Below the pieces are notes generated by a model, which saw only the letters and a program-made list of their open reading frames with translations, did not search any database and was not told the origin of the DNA. From G965279355 sp965279355 (GTDB lineage Bacteria > Pseudomonadota > Alphaproteobacteria > CACIAM-22H2), in assembly GCA_965279355.1 (NCBI GenBank), contig OZ257155.1, forward strand, positions 2,666,001 to 2,730,000: a stretch of 64,000 nt of DNA, read 5' to 3'. The position numbers and the translations under genes are program-made. This document shows positions 35,127-41,916 of the stretch, in pieces; position 1 is the first letter of the stretch; each line of letters starts with the position of its first letter.

Positions 35127-36010
35127 CCACGTCTGCCATCATCGACGGAAAAACCCTTGCGGAAGCGCTGCGCGAACGGCTGGCCAAGCGCGTTGCGCGC
35201 CTGAAGACAACCTACGACGTCATCCCGGGTCTTGCAGTCGTGCTGGTCGGTGAGGATCCCGCGAGCCAGGTCTATGTCCGCAGCAAGGGCAAGGCGACCG
35301 AAAAGGCCGGCATGCACTCCTTCGAGCACCGGCTGGGACACGGCACCAACGCCGCCGAGCTGCTGGGCCTGCTGAGCCAACTCAACGATGACGAGAGTGT
35401 CGATGGCATCCTGGTGCAGCTGCCACTGCCGAAGCATATCAATTCCAGCGTCGTGATCGACGCCATCGATCCGGACAAAGACGTCGACGGCTTTCATGTC
35501 GTCAATGTCGGCCTGCTCGCCACCGGGCGTCCGGGTCTGGTGCCCTGCACGCCGCTCGGCTGCGAAATGCTGCTGCGCGCCGGGCAGCCCAATCTCGCGG
35601 GCATGCATGCGGTGATCGTCGGCCGTTCCAATATCGTCGGCCGGCCGATGGCCCAGCTCCTGCTGCAGGCCGATTGCACCGTCACCATCGCGCACTCGAA
35701 AACGCCGGATCTGAAAGCGGTCTGCCGCTCGGCCGATATCCTTGTCGCCGCGGTCGGACGGCCGGAAATGATCCGCGGCGACTGGGTGAAACCCGGCGCC
35801 ATCGTCATCGATGTCGGCATCAACCGCATCGCCCTGCCGGACGGCAAGACCAGGCTGGTCGGAGACGTGGCGTTCGACGAGGCGGCCAACGTTGCCGCGG
35901 CGATTACGCCGGTTCCCGGCGGCGTCGGACCGATGACCATTGCCTGCCTGCTGGAAAACACATTCACCGCGGCGTGCCGCCGGCGCGGCATCGATCCGGC
36001 AACCGTGTGA
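35123..36010 (+). CDS. folD: Bifunctional methylenetetrahydrofolate dehydrogenase/cyclohydrolase FolD
   Basis: Folate one-carbon enzyme interconverting 5,10-methylene-, methenyl- and 10-formyl-THF with NADP. 295 residues from the ATG at 35123. The catalytic Tyr51 and Lys55 lie in SQVYVRSKGKATEKAGM, the folate-binding QLPLPKHI and DVDGFHVVNVG follow, the NADP Rossmann region is VIVGRSNIVGRPMAQLLL, and the C-terminus has PVPGGVGPMTIACLLENT. Full family length; coupled to DUF167 upstream. Confidence 0.96.
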   Translation: MTTSAIIDGKTLAEALRERLAKRVARLKTTYDVIPGLAVVLVGEDPASQVYVRSKGKATEKAGMHSFEHRLGHGTNAAELLGLLSQLNDDESVDGILVQLPLPKHINSSVVIDAIDPDKDVDGFHVVNVGLLATGRPGLVPCTPLGCEMLLRAGQPNLAGMHAVIVGRSNIVGRPMAQLLLQADCTVTIAHSKTPDLKAVCRSADILVAAVGRPEMIRGDWVKPGAIVIDVGINRIALPDGKTRLVGDVAFDEAANVAAAITPVPGGVGPMTIACLLENTFTAACRRRGIDPATV

Positions 36011-36023
36011 GGGACAATCCGCC

Positions 36024-36710
36024 ATGAACGGTCTGGGTGCTCTCTTCATTGCGACGCTCGCCTTCGTCGGCGGGCACTTCCTGCTCTCCAGCCCGCCGGT
36101 GCGTGGCCCGCTTGTCGCCAGACTCGGCGAAGGCGCGTTCGCTGCCGTTTACTCCTTCCTCATGCTGGCGGCGTTTGCGTGGATGCTGATCGAGTTCGGT
36201 TCGGCGCCCGTCTTTCCGCTCTGGGACGCTGCCGGCTGGGCCAAGTCGCTGGCCGGGATCGTCATGCCGCTATCGACGCTGCTATTCATCGGCAGCGTGA
36301 CTCAACGCAACCCGACGATGGGACCGGGCGGTTTTGCGCCGGAAGGTGTCGATCCGGCCCCCGGCATGCTCAAGATCACGCGGCATCCGATGCTGTGGTC
36401 GTTCGGGCTTTGGGCCGTGGTTCATCTGCCGGCGAACGGGCACGCGGCGGCGCTGATCCTGTTCGGCGGAATAGGTATCCTCGCGCTCGGCGGCACGCTG
36501 GCCATTGATCACAAACGGCGGCTGCGCGATCCCGAAGGCTTCGCGCGCTTCCGCGCGGCAACGTCGAATATTCCCTTCGCCGCAATGCTGTCCGGCCGGA
36601 CGCGCCTTAGTTACAGCGACATCGGCTGGTGGCGCCTGGCGCTTGCGGTAGCTCTGTATACCGGGCTGATCTTTGCGCATCCGCTGATCGCGGGTCGCGC
36701 TCTGCTCTAG
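36024..36710 (+). CDS. NnrU family membrane protein
   Basis: A 228 residue polytopic protein from the ATG at 36024 with about six hydrophobic segments. Family features include the opening FVGGHFLLSSPPVRGPLV, the central GVDPAPGMLKITRHPMLW and GTLAIDHKRRLRDPEGF. NnrU was first named from nitric-oxide-responsive denitrification clusters and resembles isoprenylcysteine methyltransferase-like membrane proteins; its biochemical role is unresolved. No denitrification gene is in this window. It follows folD by 13 bases. Confidence 0.9.
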   Translation: MNGLGALFIATLAFVGGHFLLSSPPVRGPLVARLGEGAFAAVYSFLMLAAFAWMLIEFGSAPVFPLWDAAGWAKSLAGIVMPLSTLLFIGSVTQRNPTMGPGGFAPEGVDPAPGMLKITRHPMLWSFGLWAVVHLPANGHAAALILFGGIGILALGGTLAIDHKRRLRDPEGFARFRAATSNIPFAAMLSGRTRLSYSDIGWWRLALAVALYTGLIFAHPLIAGRALL

Positions 36711-36719
36711 GGCGCCAGC

Positions 36720-36820
36720 TCACGCAGGCGGACCCCAGAATCAAGTCGGGCCTCAACGCGGGGGGAAGGAAGCGTGAGGCCCGATCTCTTTCTCGCCCGG
36801 GTTTGGCCCGACGCGATGAT
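36720..36820 (-). ncRNA. Candidate small RNA from FNR-type promoter
   Basis: The start is inferred from the promoter at 36825-36867. The RNA would run leftward from about 36820 in the gap between the convergent genes nnrU and argG, containing the hairpin at 36746-36784 with its anti-Shine-Dalgarno-like loop. A 39-codon frame (ATG at 36826) overlaps the predicted -10 and is unlikely to be translated from this start. No clear terminator is seen, so the left end is a guess. The claim rests on promoter geometry plus the hairpin, without homology. Confidence 0.35.
36746..36784. other. 10 bp-stem hairpin with purine/pyrimidine-rich loop
   Basis: TCGGGCCTCA (36746-36755) pairs perfectly with TGAGGCCCGA (36775-36784), with an inner CGC/GCG stem. 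On the minus strand the loop reads TTCCTTCCCCCC, complementary to Shine-Dalgarno-like purine tracts. On the plus strand it is followed by TCTCTTTCTC, so it could instead terminate nnrU. Confidence 0.7.
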
Positions 36821-36824
36821 GTCC

Positions 36825-36867
36825 ATTTATACGGGGGCGCCCTTGGGAAGGCCTTGATCTGGATCAA
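36825..36867 (-). promoter_or_regulatory. FNR/FixK box with -10 element (class II spacing)
   Basis: TTGATCTGGATCAA at 36854-36867 is a perfect FNR/FixK/Anr-type dyad (TTGAT-N4-ATCAA). On the minus strand a TATAAA hexamer lies at 36831-36826, giving a start near 36819 and a box centre at about -41.5, the classical activating position. No plus-strand gene follows. It lies 27 bases beyond the argG stop. Confidence 0.6.
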
Positions 36868-36894
36868 ATCTCCCGAAGATTTCCTGCCACGTTT

Positions 36895-38112
36895 TCAGCG
36901 CTTTGCGCCAAGCCGCAGGCGTAGCGCGTTCAGCTTGATGAAGCCCTCAGCGTCCCGCTGGTTATAGGCGCCCTGGTCTTCTTCGAAGGTTACATGGGCC
37001 AGGCTGTAGAGAGACTTCGGCGATTTGCGGCCGACCACGCTTGCGTGACCCTTGTAGCATTTGACCCGCACGGTGCCGGTGACGTTCTCCTGGCTCTTGT
37101 CGATCAGTGCCTGGAGCATCTCGCGCTCCGGTGCGAACCAGAAGCCGTTGTAGATCATCTCCGCATAGCGCGGCATCAGATCGTCCTTGAGATGCATGGC
37201 CCCGCGGTCGAGCGTGAGCGATTCGATGCCGCGATGGGCGATCTGCCAGATCGTGCCGCCCGGCGTTTCATACACCCCGCGCGACTTCATGCCGACGAAG
37301 CGGTTCTCGACCAGATCGAGACGACCGATGCCGTGATCGTGGCCGATTTCGTTGAGGCGGGTCAGCATCGCCGCTGGTGACAGCTTCTTGCCGTCGACCG
37401 CGACGGGATCGCCGCGCTCGAATTCGATCTCCACATATTGCGGCGTGTCGGGCGCCTTTTCCGGCGACACGGTCCGTGAATACACAAACTCTTCCGGCTC
37501 GTGCCAGGGATCTTCCAGCACTTTGCCTTCGGCGGAAATGTGCAGGAGGTTGGCGTCGACCGAGAACGGCGCTTCGCCGCGCTTGTCCTTGGCGATCGGA
37601 ATCTGATGCTTCTCGGCAAAATCGAGCAGCTTGGTGCGGGAATCCAGCGTCCACTCGCGCCACGGCGCGATCACGCGGATGCCGGGTTCCAAAGCGTAAT
37701 ACGATAGTTCGAAACGGACCTGGTCGTTGCCCTTACCGGTGGCGCCATGCGCAACGGCATCGGCGCCGACCTGACGCGCGATCTCAATCTGCTTCTTGGC
37801 AATCAGCGGTCGCGCGATCGAAGTGCCGAGCAGATAGGTGCCCTCATACAGCGCGTTGGCGCGGAACATCGGCATCACGTAGTCGCGCACGAACTCCTCG
37901 CGCAGGTCCTCGATGAAGACCTGCTTCACGCCGGCCATCTCAGCCTTCTTGCGCGCCGGCTCGACTTCCTCGCCCTGGCCGAGATCGGCGGTGAAGGTCA
38001 CCACCTCGCAGTTGTAGGTTTCCTGCAGCCATTTCAGGATGACTGACGTGTCGAGACCGCCCGAATAGGCGAGCACCACTTTCTTCACCGGCTTGTCGCC
38101 CGCAGCTGCCAT
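36895..38112 (-). CDS. argG: Argininosuccinate synthase
   Basis: Joins citrulline and aspartate with ATP in arginine biosynthesis. 405 residues, the normal length of the type I enzyme. The N-terminal PP-loop reads LAYSGGLDTSVILKWL (residues 14-29), followed by ATGKGNDQVRFE, the YAPWREW-like IAPWREWTLDSR and the C-terminal GHASVVGRKSPKSLYS. Cytoplasmic homotetramer in characterised members. It is convergent with nnrU and divergent from the GST gene (93 base shared gap). Confidence 0.97.
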   Translation of the reverse strand: MAAAGDKPVKKVVLAYSGGLDTSVILKWLQETYNCEVVTFTADLGQGEEVEPARKKAEMAGVKQVFIEDLREEFVRDYVMPMFRANALYEGTYLLGTSIARPLIAKKQIEIARQVGADAVAHGATGKGNDQVRFELSYYALEPGIRVIAPWREWTLDSRTKLLDFAEKHQIPIAKDKRGEAPFSVDANLLHISAEGKVLEDPWHEPEEFVYSRTVSPEKAPDTPQYVEIEFERGDPVAVDGKKLSPAAMLTRLNEIGHDHGIGRLDLVENRFVGMKSRGVYETPGGTIWQIAHRGIESLTLDRGAMHLKDDLMPRYAEMIYNGFWFAPEREMLQALIDKSQENVTGTVRVKCYKGHASVVGRKSPKSLYSLAHVTFEEDQGAYNQRDAEGFIKLNALRLRLGAKR

Positions 38113-38205
38113 CTGATTTCCCTTGTGTTCCGAAAAACGGGGCGGAGTATAGGGATTGCCGTCTACTCCGCAAGACGGCGTCCATCTTCAAAAAACGGGG
38201 GCCCG

Positions 38206-38898
38206 ATGATCGATCTCTACGGCTGGCCGACGCCCAATCTCTACAAGGTGACGATCCTGCTCGAGGAAACCGGCTCCAAATACAACACCATCCCGGTCAA
38301 TATCGGAACCGGCGAGCAGTTCAACCCCGATTTCCTGAAGATCAGCCCCAACAACAAGATGCCGGCGATTGTCGACCATGAGGGACCGGACGGCAAACCG
38401 ATCTCGATCTTCGAATCCGGCGCCATCCTGATGTACATCGCCGAGAAGACCGGCCAGTTCCTGCCCAAGGACATGCGCGGCCGCTACAGCGTGATCGAAT
38501 GGCTGATGTTCCAGATGGGCGGCATCGGCCCGATGCTTGGCCAGGCGCATCATTTCCGCCTCTACGCGCCGGAGAAGATTCCCTACGCGATCGACCGCTA
38601 CACCAACGAGACGAAGCGGCTCTACAACGTTGTCGACAAGCGTCTCGGCAACCGCCCCTACCTTGCCGGCGACTATTCGATCGCCGACATGGCCGTTTAT
38701 CCCTGGCTGCGCGGGCATGAGAACCAGGGACAGAAGCTGGAGGATTTTCCAAACCTCAAGCGCTGGTACGATGGCCTCGCCGCCCGGCCTGCGGTGAAAA
38801 GAGGGCTTGAAGTGCTTGCCGATAAGCGACGCCGCGGTCCCATCGATGAAAAGCAGAAAGAAGTGCTGTTCGGCGCTCAGCAATACGCTAGGCGGTGA
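38206..38898 (+). CDS. Nu-class glutathione transferase / disulfide-bond oxidoreductase (YfcG-like)
   Basis: A 230 residue GST from the ATG at 38206. The N-terminal thioredoxin-like domain starts MIDLYGWPTPNLYKVTILLEE, in which the Thr-Pro-Asn stretch corresponds to the YfcG/YghU active site lacking the usual Tyr, Ser or Cys. Then SPNNKMPAIVD (cis-Pro) and IFESGAILMYIAEKTG bind glutathione. The alpha-helical domain holds YLAGDYSIADMAVYPW. Homologues bind GSSG and reduce disulfides; that role here is by family. Confidence 0.9.
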   Translation: MIDLYGWPTPNLYKVTILLEETGSKYNTIPVNIGTGEQFNPDFLKISPNNKMPAIVDHEGPDGKPISIFESGAILMYIAEKTGQFLPKDMRGRYSVIEWLMFQMGGIGPMLGQAHHFRLYAPEKIPYAIDRYTNETKRLYNVVDKRLGNRPYLAGDYSIADMAVYPWLRGHENQGQKLEDFPNLKRWYDGLAARPAVKRGLEVLADKRRRGPIDEKQKEVLFGAQQYARR

Positions 38899-38939
38899 AA
38901 ACAAAGTCAGCGGCCACGCAATACAAAGCAGAGGATCCC

Positions 38940-38977
38940 GCTACCCCTACAATATGTAGTGGTAGCTCGGTGTTTTT
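38940..38977 (+). terminator. Probable terminator of the GST gene
   Basis: GCTACC (38940-38945) pairs with GGTAGC (38961-38966) and, inside, CTACA with TGTAG around an ATA loop, with one mismatch. Five T residues follow six bases later (38973-38977). It is 42 bases after the stop codon. Confidence 0.5.
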
Positions 38978-38984
38978 ATCCACA
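38976..38984 (+). promoter_or_regulatory. Perfect DnaA-box match
   Basis: TTATCCACA matches the consensus DnaA 9-mer exactly and is followed by about 100 bases of strongly AT-rich sequence in an otherwise GC-rich region. A single box does not make an origin; it may titrate DnaA, regulate the downstream small gene, or be chance. Confidence 0.35.
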
Positions 38985-38989
38985 TTCTG

Positions 38990-39016
38990 TTGATAACTCA
39001 TAAAATCAATTATAAT
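38990..39016 (+). promoter_or_regulatory. Sigma-70-like promoter in AT-rich island
   Basis: TTGATA (38990-38995) and TATAAT (39011-39016) are separated by 15 bases, slightly short. This would transcribe toward the small gene at 39138 with a leader of about 115 bases. Confidence 0.4.
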
Positions 39017-39137
39017 CAATAACTTGATATTGCTTTTTCATGTGAAATTAAATACTTGTTAACGATTAAGTGAGGATTATTAACGCGTTCGAGCACTTTG
39101 TTTTGCTATCCGCCAAGAATTCGGACGGAGGGCTGTC

Positions 39138-39299
39138 GTGGAAATACTGGTTCTTCTCTACATCGTCATCGGCGGCGTATTGGGCGGCTGGATCGGGTTC
39201 ATTGGGCCCGTGCGCCCGGACAATATGGGCCGTGCCGGGGCGCTTCTGTGCATCGTCCTGCTCTGGCCGTTCTTCCTCGTGAGCATGCGCCGCTTCTAG
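39138..39299 (+). CDS. Small two-helix membrane protein
   Basis: A 53 residue frame starting at GTG 39138 with GGAGG seven bases upstream (39126-39130). The product has two hydrophobic segments (about 3-20 and 34-50, VLLYIVIGGVLGGWIGFIG and LLCIVLLWPFFLVSM) joined by a polar loop PVRPDNMGRAG, and ends MRRF. Third-position GC and the helix pattern support coding. It lies downstream of the AT-rich promoter island and its end overlaps the convergent 75-codon gene by four bases. I do not recognise the family. Confidence 0.6.
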   Translation: MEILVLLYIVIGGVLGGWIGFIGPVRPDNMGRAGALLCIVLLWPFFLVSMRRF

Positions 39300-39523
39300 C
39301 GCAACGACAGGCGTCGGTAATCCGCACCTGAGCCGGCACCGCGCAGGCTCCGCTTCAGGCGCCGCCCAAGACTGATCATCAGATCGCGGAACAGACGCGC
39401 GCGCTTAGCCCGTGCTCCGGCCATTGCCCGCGCCATCACATCAGGCGGAATACCGTCCCGCAAATAGGTCTCGCGCCGCTGTAGTGCCTCGTCCAGCGTC
39501 GGCTGGCGGCTCATCGCGCCCAT
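39296..39523 (-). CDS. Small basic protein of unknown function
   Basis: A 75 residue, arginine-rich protein (LRRETYLRDGIPPDVMARAM-like opening, RAKRARLFRDLMISLGRRLKRSLRG). A GGGGGA tract lies 8 bases before the ATG at 39523; MSRQ three codons in is an alternative start. It follows the DUF1127 gene by 15 bases on the same strand and is probably cotranscribed. The charged helical C-terminus could bind nucleic acid, which is only a guess. Confidence 0.6.
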   Translation of the reverse strand: MGAMSRQPTLDEALQRRETYLRDGIPPDVMARAMAGARAKRARLFRDLMISLGRRLKRSLRGAGSGADYRRLSLR

Positions 39524-39538
39524 GGCATCTTCCCCCGG

Positions 39539-39778
39539 TCAGCGTTCGAACGAGAGGCAATCCCTCCACAGCGGCCGGCTCGCCTCGCGCATAGCGTCAA
39601 CCCGGCTGATGCCGACGTCGCCGAGCTCGCGGTCGCTCAGCGCGAGCAATTGGGCTCGCTCCCGCCGCAGTCGGCGGTAGCATTGAATGCGCTCCCAGAG
39701 CTCGACCGCGCCCCAGGCCGCCAGCAGGCTGCCCAGCACCGGCACAAATCCGAAGACTTTCGCGATCTCGTTTGTCAT
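39539..39778 (-). CDS. DUF1127 (YjiS-like) small protein
   Basis: A 79 residue protein from the ATG at 39778. An N-terminal hydrophobic stretch (VFGFVPVLGSLLAAWGAV) is followed by the DUF1127 region LRRERAQLLALSDRELGDVGIS. Short DUF1127 proteins in alphaproteobacteria are stress-linked, and one in Rhodobacter (CcaF1) is a RNA-binding protein cotranscribed with small RNAs. This one is longer, with an added N-terminal hydrophobic part. It diverges from the LysR gene with a 128 base shared promoter region. Confidence 0.82.
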   Translation of the reverse strand: MTNEIAKVFGFVPVLGSLLAAWGAVELWERIQCYRRLRRERAQLLALSDRELGDVGISRVDAMREASRPLWRDCLSFER

Positions 39779-39906
39779 GTAAGTTTTCCTTAATCGAAGC
39801 GGCCGGGATATCCGTCCCGTCCTGTTGCATAGGAAAATGGGCGGATTGACGGCCCCCGACAAACGACGAATACTCAGGCTTCACATTATTTAAACTAATC
39901 CGGACC

Positions 39907-40863
39907 ATGCGCCGCCTCCCGCCCCTCAATTCGCTGCGCGCTTTCGAAGCCGCGGCGCGCCATCAGAGCTTCCGCGACGCGGCGGCCGAGTTGCATGTCA
40001 CGCCGGCGGCAATCAGCCATCAGATCAAGGGGCTCGAAGAGCATCTCGGCGTCGATCTGTTCCGCCGGCTCAACCGCGAGGTCCGCCTGACCGACGCCGG
40101 CCGCGACTGCCTGCCGGCCCTTCGCGATGCCTTCGATCGCATCGGCGAGGCGATGGATCGCGTGCGGCAGTCCGATTCAGGGGCAAGCGGCATGCTGACG
40201 GTGAGTGCCGCCCCGTCGATCGCCGGCAAATGGCTGCTGCCACGGCTCGACCGGTTTCGCGACGCGCATCCCGACATCGACATCCGCCTCGACGCCACCA
40301 TGACCGTGACGGACTTCGCCCGCGACGATGTGCATGTCGCGCTGCGCTACGGGCGCGGTCACTATCCCGGCCTCTACAGCGAACTGCTGCTGCGCAACGA
40401 GGTCTTTCCCGTCTGCGCGCCCGCGCTGACGCGCGGCCCCAGGGCGCTCAAACAGCCCGCCGATCTCAAACACCACGTTCTGCTGCATGAAGACAGTGCC
40501 AGCATCGACCCCAGCCATCCCGACTGGCCGGTCTGGCTGCGCGCCGCCGGAGTCGCCAATGTCGATGCAACGCGCGGTCCCCGCTTCACCCACTCGCCGA
40601 TGCTGGTCGATGCCGCCGTCGCCGGGCGCGGCGTGGCGCTCGGGCGGAGCGTGATCGTCGCCGACGATCTCGCGGCGGGACGACTGGTCCGTCCCTTTGG
40701 CGAGAACGTGAAAGTCGATTTTGCGTTTTACTTCGTCTGCCCGCCGGCCGCGCTGGAGGTTCCGAAGATCAAGGCCTTCCGGCGCTGGATCTTCGAAGAG
40801 GCCGAACGGAGCGTTGAAGCTCCTGCGAAAGCGGCAGGAAAAACGAAGAGGCCTAAGAAATAA
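39907..40863 (+). CDS. LysR-family transcriptional regulator (GcvA-like)
   Basis: A 318 residue regulator. The N-terminal winged HTH covers residues 1-62 (LNSLRAFEAAARHQSFRDAAAELHVTPAAISHQI) and the effector-binding domain follows from about 92. It resembles GcvA by its LPPLNSLRAFEAAARH opening. The C-terminus is Lys-rich. Its own promoter lies in the AT-containing gap shared with the DUF1127 gene; that divergent gene or the convergent TctC operon are candidate targets, without direct evidence. Confidence 0.9.
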   Translation: MRRLPPLNSLRAFEAAARHQSFRDAAAELHVTPAAISHQIKGLEEHLGVDLFRRLNREVRLTDAGRDCLPALRDAFDRIGEAMDRVRQSDSGASGMLTVSAAPSIAGKWLLPRLDRFRDAHPDIDIRLDATMTVTDFARDDVHVALRYGRGHYPGLYSELLLRNEVFPVCAPALTRGPRALKQPADLKHHVLLHEDSASIDPSHPDWPVWLRAAGVANVDATRGPRFTHSPMLVDAAVAGRGVALGRSVIVADDLAAGRLVRPFGENVKVDFAFYFVCPPAALEVPKIKAFRRWIFEEAERSVEAPAKAAGKTKRPKK

Positions 40864-40867
40864 GATC

Positions 40868-40894
40868 GTCACCCCGCGTCAAGCGCGGGGTGAC
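40868..40894. repeat. Palindromic repeat, family A, half copy
   Basis: One arm only: GTCACCCCGCG and CGCGGGGTGAC around TCAAG. It lies between the convergent lysR-type and TctC genes and can act as a bidirectional hairpin terminator. Confidence 0.8.
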
Positions 40895-40906
40895 AGAAGC
40901 TTAAGT

Positions 40907-41890
40907 TCAATCCACCTTCGCGCCGCTGGCCTTCACGACCGGCGTCCACTTTTCGATTTCCTTGCGCACGAACTCGCGCAGCTGCGCGGGGTTCATCGGC
41001 GGCTGGGTGTCCAGGCCGACGTCCGCCAGGCGCTGCTTCACCTCGGGCTTGGCCAGCGCCGCGTAGATCTCGCGATTCAGGCGGTTGAGGATTTCCGGCG
41101 GCAGGTTGCGGGGCGCCGCCATGCCGAACCAGGCCGCGACGTCATAATCGGGGAAGCCCTGCTCGGCCACGGTCGGCACGTTCGGCAGGACGCCGGAGCG
41201 ATCCTTGGTGGTGATGCCGAGCGCGTTGAGACGGCCCGCCTGCACATGACCGATCGCGTCGGTGATGCTGACGAACATCAGCTGGATATCGCCGGCCAGC
41301 AGATCAGGCACCGCGGCGGCGGCGCCACGATAGGGAACATGGGTCATCTTGATGTTGGCCATCATGCTGAACATCTCGCCGGCAAGATGCTGCGATGTGC
41401 CGATGCCGGCGGAGCCGAAATTGAGCTTGCCGGGATTGGCCCGCCCATATGCAACCAGCTCCTGCATGGTCTTGGCCGGCACTTTCGGGTTGGCGACCAC
41501 GATGTTCTTCACCACCGCGCCGACGGCGAGGAAGTCGAAATCGTTGAGCGAGTTGAAGGGCATCTTCTCGGCATAGAGGCTGGGATTGATGCCATGGGTC
41601 GAGATGGTGATCATGCCGATCGTGTAGCCGTCCGGCGCCGAGCGCGCGATCTCGGCGGCGCCGACATTGCCCCCGGCCCCGAGCTTCGCCTCGACGATGA
41701 ACTGCTGGCCCATCTGCTCCGACAGGTTCTGGGCGATGGTGCGGGCGAGAAGATCGAGCGATCCGCCAACCGTGGTCAGCGTCACGACGCGGACAGTCTT
41801 GTTGGGATAGGTCTGCGCGTCGACGGCAGCCGGGCTGGTGAGAATGGCGAGCGCTGCAACCGCAGCCGATAGTCTGGCAAATAAGGTCAT
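40907..41890 (-). CDS. Tripartite tricarboxylate transporter substrate-binding protein (TctC/Bug family)
   Basis: Periplasmic binding protein of 327 residues from the ATG at 41890, preceded by an AGGGGGAACC ribosome-binding site. The signal peptide covers residues 1-25 (cleavage near VDA/QTYP) and the mature protein begins YPNKTVRVVTLTTVGGSLDLLAR, typical of Bug proteins, which bind carboxylates through an Asp-centred pocket. The usual TctA and TctB membrane genes are absent, as is common for orphan Bug genes. It is cotranscribed with the CoA ligase upstream (26 base gap), so its ligand may be that enzyme's substrate. Confidence 0.9.
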   Translation of the reverse strand: MTLFARLSAAVAALAILTSPAAVDAQTYPNKTVRVVTLTTVGGSLDLLARTIAQNLSEQMGQQFIVEAKLGAGGNVGAAEIARSAPDGYTIGMITISTHGINPSLYAEKMPFNSLNDFDFLAVGAVVKNIVVANPKVPAKTMQELVAYGRANPGKLNFGSAGIGTSQHLAGEMFSMMANIKMTHVPYRGAAAAVPDLLAGDIQLMFVSITDAIGHVQAGRLNALGITTKDRSGVLPNVPTVAEQGFPDYDVAAWFGMAAPRNLPPEILNRLNREIYAALAKPEVKQRLADVGLDTQPPMNPAQLREFVRKEIEKWTPVVKASGAKVD

Positions 41891-41916
41891 GGTTCCCCCT
41901 GTCGGGCGTTGTTGGT

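Noticed and set aside
36824..36826. 39-codon frame starting at the FNR-type promoter
   Set aside because: Its ATG overlaps the predicted -10 element and lies upstream of the inferred start, so it would not be in the transcript.
38976..39080. Replication origin suggested by a DnaA box beside AT-rich DNA
   Set aside because: Only one perfect box is present, with no box cluster and no replication genes nearby; gyrB is 23 kb away at the window edge.
39001..39090. Prophage or integrative element boundary at the AT-rich island
   Set aside because: No integrase, no direct repeats and no phage genes on either side.
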